Of a stretch of DNA of 64,000 nucleotides, positions 54,997-63,475 are shown piece by piece. Under the pieces are notes generated by a model, which worked only from the letters and a program-made list of their open reading frames with translations, was not told the origin of the DNA and made no database searches. The stretch is taken from assembly GCF_000429945.1 (NCBI RefSeq), contig NZ_AUCV01000005.1, positions 145,553 to 209,552 of the forward strand. The letters run 5' to 3'. Numbering within the stretch: the first letter of the stretch is position 1; the number at the start of each line of letters is the position of its first letter. The translations under genes were made by a program, and so were the position numbers. Source of the DNA: Desulfogranum japonicum DSM 18378 (GTDB lineage: Bacteria; Desulfobacterota; Desulfobulbia; Desulfobulbales; Desulfobulbaceae).

Positions 54997-56082
54997 TTAG
55001 CTTTCAGTTGATGGTTCAATAACAAGCACACTTGTGCCCAGTTCGTCAAGTACTCGCTGCTCCAGACTTTCATCTGTTGTTCGCAGGGTTTTGAGTTTTG
55101 CCGGGTTGTATTGTGATGGCAGTTTGCCGAGGTTGCACACAGGCTCTCCCGGGCTCACAGCCGGAAGGCTTGACATGCCGATAACAACGCCGTTGAATGG
55201 GGCAAGCAATGTCCCCTGCGGTTCTCCCAGAATGGTTGTGTTTGTAGCAAGGGGTTGATTTTTTTCAACGATATCTCCAGGGCGTATGTGGAAATCAAGA
55301 AATCCTCCATGTTCTGCCCGTATCCATTTGGAATGCTCCAGGGTGATTTGATAACGGGGGTGTTCCGTAGGATCACTTATCATCCGGAGGTCTCGTAATA
55401 CATTTTTTATTCCTCTTACTGCGGTCTCCACGATAACCGGTTCCAGTTTCCAGACCTCTCCGCCTTCCATGATAATTGTCGGGCAGCCAGCCTTGCATGC
55501 TTCCCTGCGGAATGAGTTTCGGGGACCTTTTGTATTCAGGATTATTTCAGTACCAAAAGCATGGGCAAGCTTTTTGACATCCGGGTTGCTCAGGTCTCCC
55601 CTCACTGTAGGGTAATTCGTCCTTCGCACCGCAGCCGTATGTAAATCAATGCCGTAATCGCAGTGGGTGACAAGTTCGTGAAATATTGTGTGGGCCATAC
55701 GGCTGGCCAGGCTGCCTTTGGCATCTCCGGGGAAGGAGCGGTTTAAGTCACGCCGGTCTGGCAGATATCGGGAATGTCGGTCAAAGGCAGGAAGATTGAG
55801 GACAGGAACCAGGAGCAGTGTTCCTCTTTCTAACTGGAGACTGTTGTCTTGAATTATATGACGAATGGCACCGCAGCCGTTGATCTCGTCACCATGCAGG
55901 GCAGCGGTAACAAAAAGTATAGGGCCTTCTGCTGCGGCCCTGCGGATATGAATTTGGATCTGCAGGGTCATTCCGCTATAGCTTTCGCCTACAGCCAGAG
56001 AAACGTTTCGTGATGTACCTGGAGGAATTTCTTCTCCAAACCAGTGGTTGGATTCCTGGCTGCACTCTTTACCTTGCGTCAT
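54997..56082 (-). CDS. Succinylglutamate desuccinylase/aspartoacylase-family zinc hydrolase
   Basis: A 361-residue M14-type zinc amidohydrolase. The zinc site comprises TAALHGDEINGCGAIRH (HGDE) and YGIDLHTAAV; LLVPVLNLPAFDRHSRYLPDRRDLNRSFPG carries the conserved Arg and Asn. A C-terminal beta domain follows. It overlaps rimK by an ATGA and is commonly linked with rimK and the retropepsin-like protease in proteobacteria, where a role in removing or remodelling glutamate chains has been proposed. The natural substrate is unproven. Confidence 0.88.
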   Translation of the reverse strand: MTQGKECSQESNHWFGEEIPPGTSRNVSLAVGESYSGMTLQIQIHIRRAAAEGPILFVTAALHGDEINGCGAIRHIIQDNSLQLERGTLLLVPVLNLPAFDRHSRYLPDRRDLNRSFPGDAKGSLASRMAHTIFHELVTHCDYGIDLHTAAVRRTNYPTVRGDLSNPDVKKLAHAFGTEIILNTKGPRNSFRREACKAGCPTIIMEGGEVWKLEPVIVETAVRGIKNVLRDLRMISDPTEHPRYQITLEHSKWIRAEHGGFLDFHIRPGDIVEKNQPLATNTTILGEPQGTLLAPFNGVVIGMSSLPAVSPGEPVCNLGKLPSQYNPAKLKTLRTTDESLEQRVLDELGTSVLVIEPSTES

Positions 56083-57335
56083 TTGTCGTCGTTATTCAGT
56101 GGAATGGATATGGCTTGATCTGCCCCTTCCTCTTTAAATACTTCCTCTGCCACGGGAAGTGCGGGCAGATCTTTGATTTTTGGTTGTCGTTTACGACGAA
56201 TTTTTTGAGGAGTCATGGAGCGCATCAACTCCAGCTTGCCAAAGCAGAGAAGGCGATCACCAGGTTCAAGGATACGACTGGGGCGGGGATTGGGAATAAC
56301 CCTGGTCCCACGATGGAGCGTGAGGGCAAGGATATCTTTTTCCCTAAGTTCTGATTCCTGAATGGTTTTACCCACATACTCAGAGCCCTCTGGTATGGAA
56401 ATTTCCGCAACACCATACCCCCTGCTTACGGTCAGTCGCTGACGCAGGTCAATTTCCGGAAAGTCTACCTGAGCTGAAATGTAGTCGATTATTGAACCTG
56501 CTATATCCAGCTGGGTACAGCCTTCTATTCCCTCAAGGCCGGGCGATGAATTGACTTCCATGATTTGAGGGCCGTGATCACCCTCCAGCATATCCACTCC
56601 GGCCACACGAAGCCCTAAAATCTGGGCTGCCCTGACAGCTGTCTCCCTGTATTCTTCATTTAAAATAACAGGCTCGGTCATGCCTCCTCTATGGACATTG
56701 CTTCGAAATTCCTGGCCCTGGGCAACCCGCCTCATGGAAGCCACAACCTGCTCTCCCACCACAAAAGCACGAATGTCTCTGCCTTTGCTTTCTTTGACAA
56801 ATTTCTGAATCAGGACACTCTGTTTCTGGCTCTGCAAAAGTTCAACTATGGCGGCAGCCGTATTTATGGAATTAGCCAGGATTACCCCTATTCCCTGTGT
56901 TCCTTCGATCAGTTTTATAATGACAGGTGCGCCTCCCACTCGTTCAATGGCGGGAAGGACATCTTTTTTATCACGAACAAAGGTCGTTTCCGGAATGCCT
57001 ATCTGGTGTCTGCTGAGAATTTGCAGGCTGCGCAGTTTATCCCTTGAGTTTGCAATACTGCCTGAGGAGTTTGCGCAGAAAACTTCCATCTGTTCAAATT
57101 GACGTACAACGGCTGTTCCATAATAGGTAATGGAAGAACCTATTCTGGGGAGAACCGCATCATATGTGGAGAGACGCTTCTGGCGATAATAGAGGTCTGG
57201 ATTGCCCTGTTCAAGATCAATGGCAAATTTCAGCGTATTTAATACTTTCACATTATGGCCACGTTGCAGAGCGGCTTCCTGGAGTCTTCTGGTGCTGTAA
57301 CTATTCGGACTGCATGAGAGAATGGCGAGTTTCAT
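56079..57335 (-). CDS. rimK: RimK-type glutamate ligase fused to a TrkA-C (RCK_C) domain
   Basis: RimK adds glutamates to ribosomal protein S6 using an ATP-grasp fold. Residues 1-295 match RimK (MKLAILSCSPNSYSTRRLQEAA; IGSSITYYGTAVVRQFE; APVIIKLIEGTQGIGVILA; VEVNSSPGLEGIE-type end MEVNSSPGLEGIEGCT). After it about 120 extra residues (SIPEGSEYVGKTIQESELREKDILALTLHRGTRVIPNPRPSR...GDRLLCFGKLE) form an RCK_C-like ligand-binding domain that normal RimK (about 300 residues) lacks. This may regulate the ligase by a small molecule. It lies between the zinc protease and desuccinylase genes. Confidence 0.9.
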   Translation of the reverse strand: MKLAILSCSPNSYSTRRLQEAALQRGHNVKVLNTLKFAIDLEQGNPDLYYRQKRLSTYDAVLPRIGSSITYYGTAVVRQFEQMEVFCANSSGSIANSRDKLRSLQILSRHQIGIPETTFVRDKKDVLPAIERVGGAPVIIKLIEGTQGIGVILANSINTAAAIVELLQSQKQSVLIQKFVKESKGRDIRAFVVGEQVVASMRRVAQGQEFRSNVHRGGMTEPVILNEEYRETAVRAAQILGLRVAGVDMLEGDHGPQIMEVNSSPGLEGIEGCTQLDIAGSIIDYISAQVDFPEIDLRQRLTVSRGYGVAEISIPEGSEYVGKTIQESELREKDILALTLHRGTRVIPNPRPSRILEPGDRLLCFGKLELMRSMTPQKIRRKRQPKIKDLPALPVAEEVFKEEGADQAISIPLNNDDK

Positions 57336-57365
57336 GTATTCTGTTTTCTATGTATGTAGTCCCAT

Positions 57366-57842
57366 TCATTTATGGGACTGACGTGGTTTATTACGTTTGG
57401 GTCTCCCCCCATAGTATGATTTGCCGGCATCAACGAGAAAGCGTTCTCTAAAGGCTTCCCTGCCAAGGAGCATTCGGAATCCCATGTTGTTGCGTTTTGC
57501 AAGGGTCAGCTCGACGGACCATGTTTTGCCCAGCAGAGTGATCTCTGTGACGATCACCGGGCGTATTTCAGCCTGACCTGAAGAACTCCTGATGGAACGA
57601 AATTCAAGTACTTTTGCTTCTGTACGTATAGCGTTGACTCGAGAACGCTGTGTGGGGTGGACAGTAAAAGCCACCCATTGCTCACTGTTTTTTTCGAACT
57701 TCTGCAGGTCTACGGCATAAAGGGATGAACTTCTAGCTCCTGTATCCACCTTCACCTTGATATGGGGAATACCAAGTTGGGGAAGCGTTACCCATTCCCG
57801 CCATCCGATGACGGGTAAGAACGATTGTTGCCTGTCTACCAT
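57366..57842 (-). CDS. RimK-associated retropepsin-like ATP-dependent zinc protease family protein
   Basis: The 158-residue protein has the pepsin-like core of this family: WREWVTLPQLGIPHIKVKVDTGARSSSLYAVDL, with the DTGA active-site-like motif, and MGFRMLLGREAFRERFLVDAGKSYYGG. The annotated family name is historic; retropepsin-like folds are not zinc proteases by sequence. It is a frequent neighbour of rimK, as seen here 30 bp downstream. Confidence 0.88.
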   Translation of the reverse strand: MVDRQQSFLPVIGWREWVTLPQLGIPHIKVKVDTGARSSSLYAVDLQKFEKNSEQWVAFTVHPTQRSRVNAIRTEAKVLEFRSIRSSSGQAEIRPVIVTEITLLGKTWSVELTLAKRNNMGFRMLLGREAFRERFLVDAGKSYYGGRPKRNKPRQSHK

Positions 57843-58124
57843 GGTTGTATGCGAATATAGGTGTTAACAAAATGTTCTGTGCGTATCTCCTCACACTATC
57901 ATTCCTCCGTGACTATACACAAACAACATATAAAGAATACAGACTTTTTTGAAACTTCCTTTCATCTCGTTGTTAGGGGCGCGGAAAATAATAAATAGTG
58001 ACTGAACGCAAACCCCTTTTCAGGTCATTAAATTTCGGGAATCATTCCCACATGATAGTATTTCAACACTCTGATGGTCTCCGCAATGTTTGCTGGGGTT
58101 TAAATGTACCGTGATCAGCAAATT
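57843..58124. other. Intergenic region upstream of the protease, next to an IS remnant
   Basis: About 280 bp lie between the rimK-cluster start and the end of the IS remnant. It should carry the promoter for the leftward zinc-protease/rimK/desuccinylase operon. No gene or repeat copy is seen. Confidence 0.3.
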
Positions 58125-58764
58125 TTAAACGGATCTCTCCCACTGCCATAAGGTAATCCTGCAAAAATACAACAGGTATGCAGCTTTCTTGACCTTCTCC
58201 TGTCTTTTAATCAACGCCAGCTGTTTCTCTCGAACCCTTACTCCAAGCTGCTGGATATTTCGTGCCAGTACTGCCAGGGCAACATACCGTTTGAAGCCAT
58301 TGAGCCCATGATCCGGGCATCGGTCAAGACCGTGAACTTCCAGTGCATTAATTGCTGATTCTACTGCCGAATGCTGATGTTTGGCTTTGATAAAATCTGT
58401 AGAGTGCTCTGTACTCCCAAAACCAATATTGCTCCATAGCTCCATTCCGGGACGGCCGTTCTTCTTATCCGTATTAGGCTGGATTCGATGTTTTAATATT
58501 TCGCACACTTTCTGACGAAGATCGGGTGTGGTGTAGTGTATTGAAGCCCCAAAAGCAAGGGGGGATGTCATCATGAGATTTGAGATCAATGTTGATTTCA
58601 GGGATAGGAGTTTCACCTATTCTTAATTGAGGATGTTTTGTTTGTCTCGTGCTATGGTTCAGGTTGAAGATTTTGGTACACAGCCTGTTTTTTTGTCGCA
58701 GGCAATCTAAATGAATTCCACATAAATTCCATATTTTCGGCATGTTAACGTAGTGTGTCGGCAT
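58125..58764 (-). pseudogene. ISNCY-like transposase remnant (frameshifted, deleted)
   Basis: Two minus frames hold pieces of one transposase. The upstream piece ends in HPQLRIGETPIPEINIDLKSHDDIPP, the downstream piece continues PLAFGASIHYTTPDLRQKVCEILKHRIQP, with a frameshift at a run of six C near 58556. The last part, SAVESAINALEVHGLDRCPDHGLNGFKRYVALAVLARN, matches the C-terminus of ISNCY-type transposases. A large central part (between GRPGMELWSN and HQHSAVES) is missing and the N-terminus is absent. It is inactive. Confidence 0.75.
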
Positions 58765-59079
58765 TTGTCAAAATGAATATAGCTTGTAATACAAAAAATC
58801 TTCACCTGCTCACGTATGAGTTATCTCGTTGTATCTACTCTGTAAATAGATTCTCGTTCAGGTACTAATTAGTTACGTAATTATTCGGTAGTGTATCGCT
58901 GTGTTTGTAATAAAATTTATACTGAATAACGTCGGAAGAAGAGAAAAATTGCATATGTGAATAATCGTTAACTCCTCAACTTTTCTTTGTTTCTTTAGTC
59001 TCTGAAAGAGTACGGTCTGAAAAGATACACATATTTTACTACCAGTCTATAAAGAATATCGTGAGAGACTTTCATTACT
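58765..59079. other. AT-rich intergenic region upstream of the split kinase
   Basis: About 315 bp, AT-rich, between the IS remnant and the histidine kinase. It may contain the kinase promoter and the lost end of the IS. No gene is visible. Confidence 0.3.
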
Positions 59080-59928
59080 ATGCAAAAGAATATCGACACG
59101 CGTGATTCACACAACAGCAGTTTTGATTTCACTGGACCTATCAACCAATGGCCGCAGGAAATTCAGGCCGTGTTTTTCAGATTCTCTGTGGAAGTCGCGG
59201 CAGACGAGGTCTTCTGGATGCGTGATGACTCCAAACTTCTCTATGTCAATGACTCAGCCTGCAGACGTCTAGGTTATTCCCGCGAAGAATTGTTACAGAT
59301 GTATGTCTGGGATTGGGACCCCCTCTTTTCAAAAGAACTCTGGTATGATTTTCTCCGAGATATTAACGAGAAGAAAACACTGTTTTTTGAGACACAACAT
59401 CGAACAAAGAGCGGAGCTGTCTTTCCTGTCGAGATCTCTTCGCACGTTCTGACCTATGAAGGGCAAAATTACATTTTTGCATTTGTGACAGACATTTCTG
59501 AACGTAGAAAAACAGAAGACGAATTGGAAAATCACCGTAACCACTTGGAGGGATTGGTTAAGAAAAGAACCAAAGAGCTTGAAAATACACTGATGGAACT
59601 CAAAGCGGCACAAGCCGAAATCCTTCATTCCCAGAAGCTCCAGGCCATAGGTAAGCTCGCAGCAGGTATTGCTCATGAAATCAATACTCCATCCCAGTAT
59701 GTTGGCAACAATCTCTCCTTTATTCATGATAGTTTCACAGATTTATTGCAGGCCATGGCATCCTGTCGCGCCCTTCTTGTCGACAGTCAAGAAGAGCTAT
59801 CAGTACAGGATTTTCGCTATAAACTTGAGCAGATCATAGAAATATCCGATCTGGATTTTCTCACGGAAGAAGTTCCTCAGGCTCTTGCTGCCTGTGAAGA
59901 TGGCATTGGCCGGATTACAACCATGTAA
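59080..59928 (+). pseudogene. PAS-domain histidine kinase, N-terminal part (frameshifted)
   Basis: This 282-codon part has a PAS domain (AADEVFWMRDDSKLLYVNDSACRRLGYSREELLQMYVWDWDP), a coiled linker and HisKA with the phospho-His in LAAGIAHEINTPSQYVGNNLSF. It stops at TAA after GIGRITTM. Reading one base later gives VSAMKNFAHTSGDVPEL, which is exactly what should follow, so one base is missing near 59921. The C-terminal ATPase part is the next frame. The soluble kinase has no membrane helix. Confidence 0.83.
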
Positions 59929-59933
59929 GTGCA

Positions 59934-60431
59934 ATGAAAAATTTTGCCCATACCAGTGGAGATGTGCCCGAACTGGTTCAGGTCAAGTCACTCATTGAAT
60001 CCAGTGTGGACATTTCGCGCAGCGAATGGAAATTAAGAGCTGATCTTGAAACTGAGTTTGATCCAGAACTTGAGACAGTTTTAGGGCTAAGAGATGAACT
60101 CGGCCAGGTTCTTCTCAATCTCATTATCAACGCAGCTCACGCCATTGAAGACTGCAATAACATGGAAGGACAGAAAGGATTGATTCGAATCGTTACGCGG
60201 CGTGATGGAAATTGGGGCGAGATCAAGGTAGAGGACAATGGTTGCGGTATTTCATTATCACTTCAGCAAAAAATATTTGAACCTTTTTTTACCACCAAAG
60301 AGGTGGGCAGGGGTTCAGGCCAAGGACTTGCTATCATCTATAATATTGTCACGGATAAGCATCATGGTACGATACGGGTGCAATCAGAGCCAGGAAAAGG
60401 GGCAACTTTTATAATACGCCTGCCGTTGTAG
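59934..60431 (+). pseudogene. Histidine kinase, C-terminal ATPase part (frameshifted)
   Basis: The HATPase_c domain is complete: NLIINAAHAIED (N box), VEDNGCGISLSLQQKIFEPFFTTKEVGRGSGQGLAIIYNIV (G1, F and G2 boxes) and the end PGKGATFIIRLPL. It begins MKNFAHTSGDVPELVQVKSL without its own ribosome site, as the continuation of the upstream frame. If the frameshift is real, phosphorylation cannot occur in one polypeptide. Confidence 0.83.
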
Positions 60432-61038
60432 GAGCAACGCGCGGACCATTTATAACTTCCGCGGCAATACTGCGCTACATGGATTGGTGGGGCAAATGCA
60501 TAAGTTGCGATGAAGAAATCCTTTCAATTCAACATCACCTCGAACATATCATTTTTTCACCTTGCTTCTGTGATAACTAAAAATATTAAGAGTGACTACC
60601 GAAAGGACATTAATTTGTTGGGAAATCCCTGGCAAGCTGGACTTCATCATGAACCAGGAAATCCCTGATGGCTCAACTTGTAACAGCAGTTCCTGCTATG
60701 CTTCTAATTGATTTATTTTTCGTGATAGTGTTGTTTTTATTGGAAGGTTCCTGTCTGACAACTTCACGCCATAGGTTCGATCAGCACCTATTACATGATC
60801 TTCGTGGAAAACCTCTGCTTTTAAATTTCAAAAAAATGTTGGGAATTGGAGAGAATAAAATTTTCTGCTAGACGCCTCAGGATTGACGATTGACGGAAAA
60901 ATCGTATCTTCGCTGTGGCAATATCAACAATTAATTAATGCGTTAGCCACATAATGTTGACTGCTGACTCTTTTACGTCTATTTAGTTTTTTGGTGGCCA
61001 ATATTGGAGAGAATATGTTGTTACTGGTGCAAGATATA
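60432..61038. other. Intergenic region without a credible gene
   Basis: About 600 bp between the split kinase and the convergent diguanylate cyclase. A 67-codon frame at 60668 (with a hydrophobic start) has no ribosome site or family match. I see no repeat copy and no attC-like site that satisfies the consensus. Confidence 0.35.
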
Positions 61039-62466
61039 TCAGATCATAACAACTCGGTTTCTTCCCTTCTTTTTAGCCATATATAGCGACTCATCTGCCT
61101 CTCTTATTAAATCATTAACATTCAAATCCGTTTCATCCTGATTCACTACCCTTATACCAATACTGACAGTATACGTAATCAGTACTCCTTCCTTACCACT
61201 AATTTCTGCCTTGGATAATTTGCTTCTTAATCTCTCTGCTACAGTAGATGCTTCATGGGCATTTGATTCTGGTAAAAGGATAATGAATTCCTCACCACCC
61301 CATCGAGCAAAAATGTCCGAGTCTCTAAGTACGCTTAGAGACTCTACTACAAGATTTTTCAACACGTTATCGCCTATATCATGACCATGTTTATCATTGA
61401 TTTTTTTAAAATGATCAACATCAAGGAGAAGCAAAGCAAATGGTTTATTGTAGCGCTGTAAACGAGAGATTTCTTGCTCGAAAAATTGCAGAAAATATCG
61501 CCTATTCTTTGCCCTTGTCAGTGGATCTGTTGTAGCCAGCTCTTCAAGCTCTTTTTCCATATTTTTCCTATTTGTTATGTCTTCAATAACAAAAATGGAA
61601 CCTTGAAATTTATCGGATATATCAAGAGATCTTGAGCAAGATATATAATAATACTGAGTTGGATCGCTGATCTTTTTTTCGTAAAAAACTTTGTTTTCAG
61701 ATCTTTGCAAAAAATCTTCATAGATATCTTTGAGCCATGGAAATTCTACTACAAAATCTAATTCATCACGATCATCTCCGTAATAATTTTCACCTGGTTC
61801 TGCGACCAAATTAAAGAATCTCGAAGCGGCTAGGTTCATGCCCTCGATTTTGCCAGACGGATTCACTATGAAAACAGGCATTGACAGACTTTCAAAAATT
61901 GTAAGATACTTGTTTTTCTCATTTGTCATCAGTCGGTTACGATCCTGTAACTCGTCAATTATCTGTTTTTCACTATATGTTGACCATGTTGAGCAAAATC
62001 CAATTTCCACACGATTAAAAAACCTATTCAGCAGGTTTTCATATTTTTTTTTATCTATTTCATTAAAAGGAGACTCTCTTATCAAATCTATATACGCTTG
62101 ATGATAATATTTCATTAGCCCAAGAAACATTGCCAGATCAATGCCTCTTTCCCTGTGAAACTTCGCTTCAGTTATTCCAAACTGTGTTGCAGGATCGTCA
62201 GCATAATTCTCACCAGGATTGAGCTCAAGATCCCCTCCCTTGATGGTAATTGCCTTTACTAGCGAGTTTGACAATCCAGAAATAGAGAGTCTCCATGGTT
62301 CTGTTAGAGTAGAAGTATATTTGGCATAATCACGTTTAATGGCATAATCCAAGATTCTCTCCATGAGCCAGTCTTCATTGGTAGTGATGTGTTCTACAAG
62401 TTTAGTAATCATGGACCCATTTGTTTTATAATGATTACCTTTCACAGTATATTTTTTATTTTTCAT
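61039..62466 (-). CDS. PAS-GGDEF diguanylate cyclase
   Basis: A soluble 475-residue signalling protein. The N-terminal 200 residues are helical with no known domain (LVEHITTNEDWLMERILDYAIKRDYAKY). A PAS domain follows (IFESLSMPVFIVNPSGKIEGMNLAASRFF), then GGDEF with DVDHFKKINDKHGHDIGD and the active loop RWGGEEFIILLPES. It would make cyclic di-GMP. ATG at 62466 is preferred; other in-frame ATGs exist at 62547 (outer) and 62412. No strong ribosome site marks the choice. Confidence 0.85.
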   Translation of the reverse strand: MKNKKYTVKGNHYKTNGSMITKLVEHITTNEDWLMERILDYAIKRDYAKYTSTLTEPWRLSISGLSNSLVKAITIKGGDLELNPGENYADDPATQFGITEAKFHRERGIDLAMFLGLMKYYHQAYIDLIRESPFNEIDKKKYENLLNRFFNRVEIGFCSTWSTYSEKQIIDELQDRNRLMTNEKNKYLTIFESLSMPVFIVNPSGKIEGMNLAASRFFNLVAEPGENYYGDDRDELDFVVEFPWLKDIYEDFLQRSENKVFYEKKISDPTQYYYISCSRSLDISDKFQGSIFVIEDITNRKNMEKELEELATTDPLTRAKNRRYFLQFFEQEISRLQRYNKPFALLLLDVDHFKKINDKHGHDIGDNVLKNLVVESLSVLRDSDIFARWGGEEFIILLPESNAHEASTVAERLRSKLSKAEISGKEGVLITYTVSIGIRVVNQDETDLNVNDLIREADESLYMAKKKGRNRVVMI

Positions 62467-62704
62467 CACTGCTGTCTCACAATTAAGCCACAATGAAATT
62501 TGTGGTAACATAGTAGAGGGGGGAACTCTTTGTCCGGCCACTTGCAAGATCCCACAACACTATCGGTAGAAACGAGAACCTTTTTAATACGAAATTAATA
62601 TCAACGCCTGGACTGTCAAGAAAAGGAGTAACGTGGAATTTTGTGGTGCCCGCTGTTTGCTTGTCTAGCGAACAAGGATAGATTGTGGTTGGCTCGTTCC
62701 TCGC
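62467..62704. other. Intergenic region with a coding-like fragment
   Basis: No full gene. The minus strand contains a coding-like stretch (for example YRRLREFYALQEIGCTREERA and LSLFARQANSG, near 62600-62755) that ends at a stop, perhaps part of a lost mobile gene. I cannot name it. Confidence 0.3.
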
Positions 62705-63135
62705 GGGTGCAGCCGATCTCCTGTAAAGCATAAAATTCACGCAGCCTTCGGTAGTTCCAACGGTTTATTTGATCTCACCTGAATGTTTCTTTCTTCGCTT
62801 TGCATTCACTTGACCCATTGGCCAGTTTGTCAGTGCCTGATTCAGGCTGTACATCACAACCACTGTAGTGCTTCGACCGTTCTTGCTAAAATCGTCTGCC
62901 TTGCGACGAACACGTTTGGTCTGTCTGCCCTCTCTGCCAATCCCCAACACCATATCCTGGATACTTTCCTTGCTCGGTGACCAATCGTAAAAAGACCGCA
63001 GCAAAAGTACACACGTTCCGAAGCTCACACGAGTCGCCAGTTTTGCAGCTAATTTCATAACCAGTGGACTGATTGGCGTATGACTGAAATACAGTCAGAT
63101 AGATTGGGGGATTTTAATGTAGACCGGCTGCACCC
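62705..63135 (-). mobile_element. IS-derived element related to the MITE in the chemoreceptor
   Basis: The right end reads, on the minus strand, GGGTGCAGCCGGTCT followed by ACATTAAAA, nearly identical to the MITE end at 38965 (23 of 24 bases). 77 bp inside starts a transposase-like frame at 63058. The left end candidate GGGTGCAGCCGATCT at 62705 differs by one base. The 9 bp outside the two ends are not identical, so the left boundary is uncertain. At 431 bp it is too short to be a complete IS. Confidence 0.6.
62765..63058 (-). pseudogene. Transposase N-terminal fragment (ISKra4-like, tentative)
   Basis: A 97-residue frame starting MKLAAKLATRVSFGTCVLLL and containing FYDWSPSKESIQDMVLGIGRE, a pattern I associate from memory with ISKra4-group transposases. 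The remaining part (RKADDFSKNG...AKRRKKHSGEIK) aligns poorly and the catalytic part is absent, so it is a remnant. It lies inside the 62705-63135 element. Confidence 0.5.
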
Positions 63136-63475
63136 TGTGGTAACGGATTATTTGGCGCAGACTTCTCGCAATCATGCACGCTAACGCAACCCATCCATAG
63201 CAAACAAGCTTTATACTGCACGGTGAACCGTGTAACAAGTTGAAATATAGGCGTTATTAACCAGTGATCAGTTACGTCTTTTTAAGAGGTTTTATAGGGC
63301 TATCTCAACGATGACCTGATGACCGCTGACAAAATCGTGCGTTACAAATAGTACCTGCCAATGGCAGCCATTTTCGAAACAGCAAGTGAATGTTCCTCAG
63401 GAAGGTTACCTTGGAAGTTATTAAAGATATTAACCTTATCTTGGCTTATTTACCGCCGTGAGCAAACGATATCCC
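63136..63475. other. Intergenic region downstream of the integron-type integrase
   Basis: About 340 bp. It has a small palindrome CACGGT-GA-ACCGTG near 63219 and the pair CGCTAACGC / GCGTTA about 75 bp apart, which superficially recalls an attC site but does not fit the R core consensus. No gene is visible. Confidence 0.35.

Noticed and set aside
60668..60871. 67-codon + frame with a hydrophobic start
   Set aside because: No ribosome site; hydrophobic start and basic remainder give no family match.
63181..63260. attC-like pair CGCTAACGC and GCGTTA near the integrase
   Set aside because: The core sites do not match RYYYAAC and GTTRRRY, and the inner L boxes are absent.
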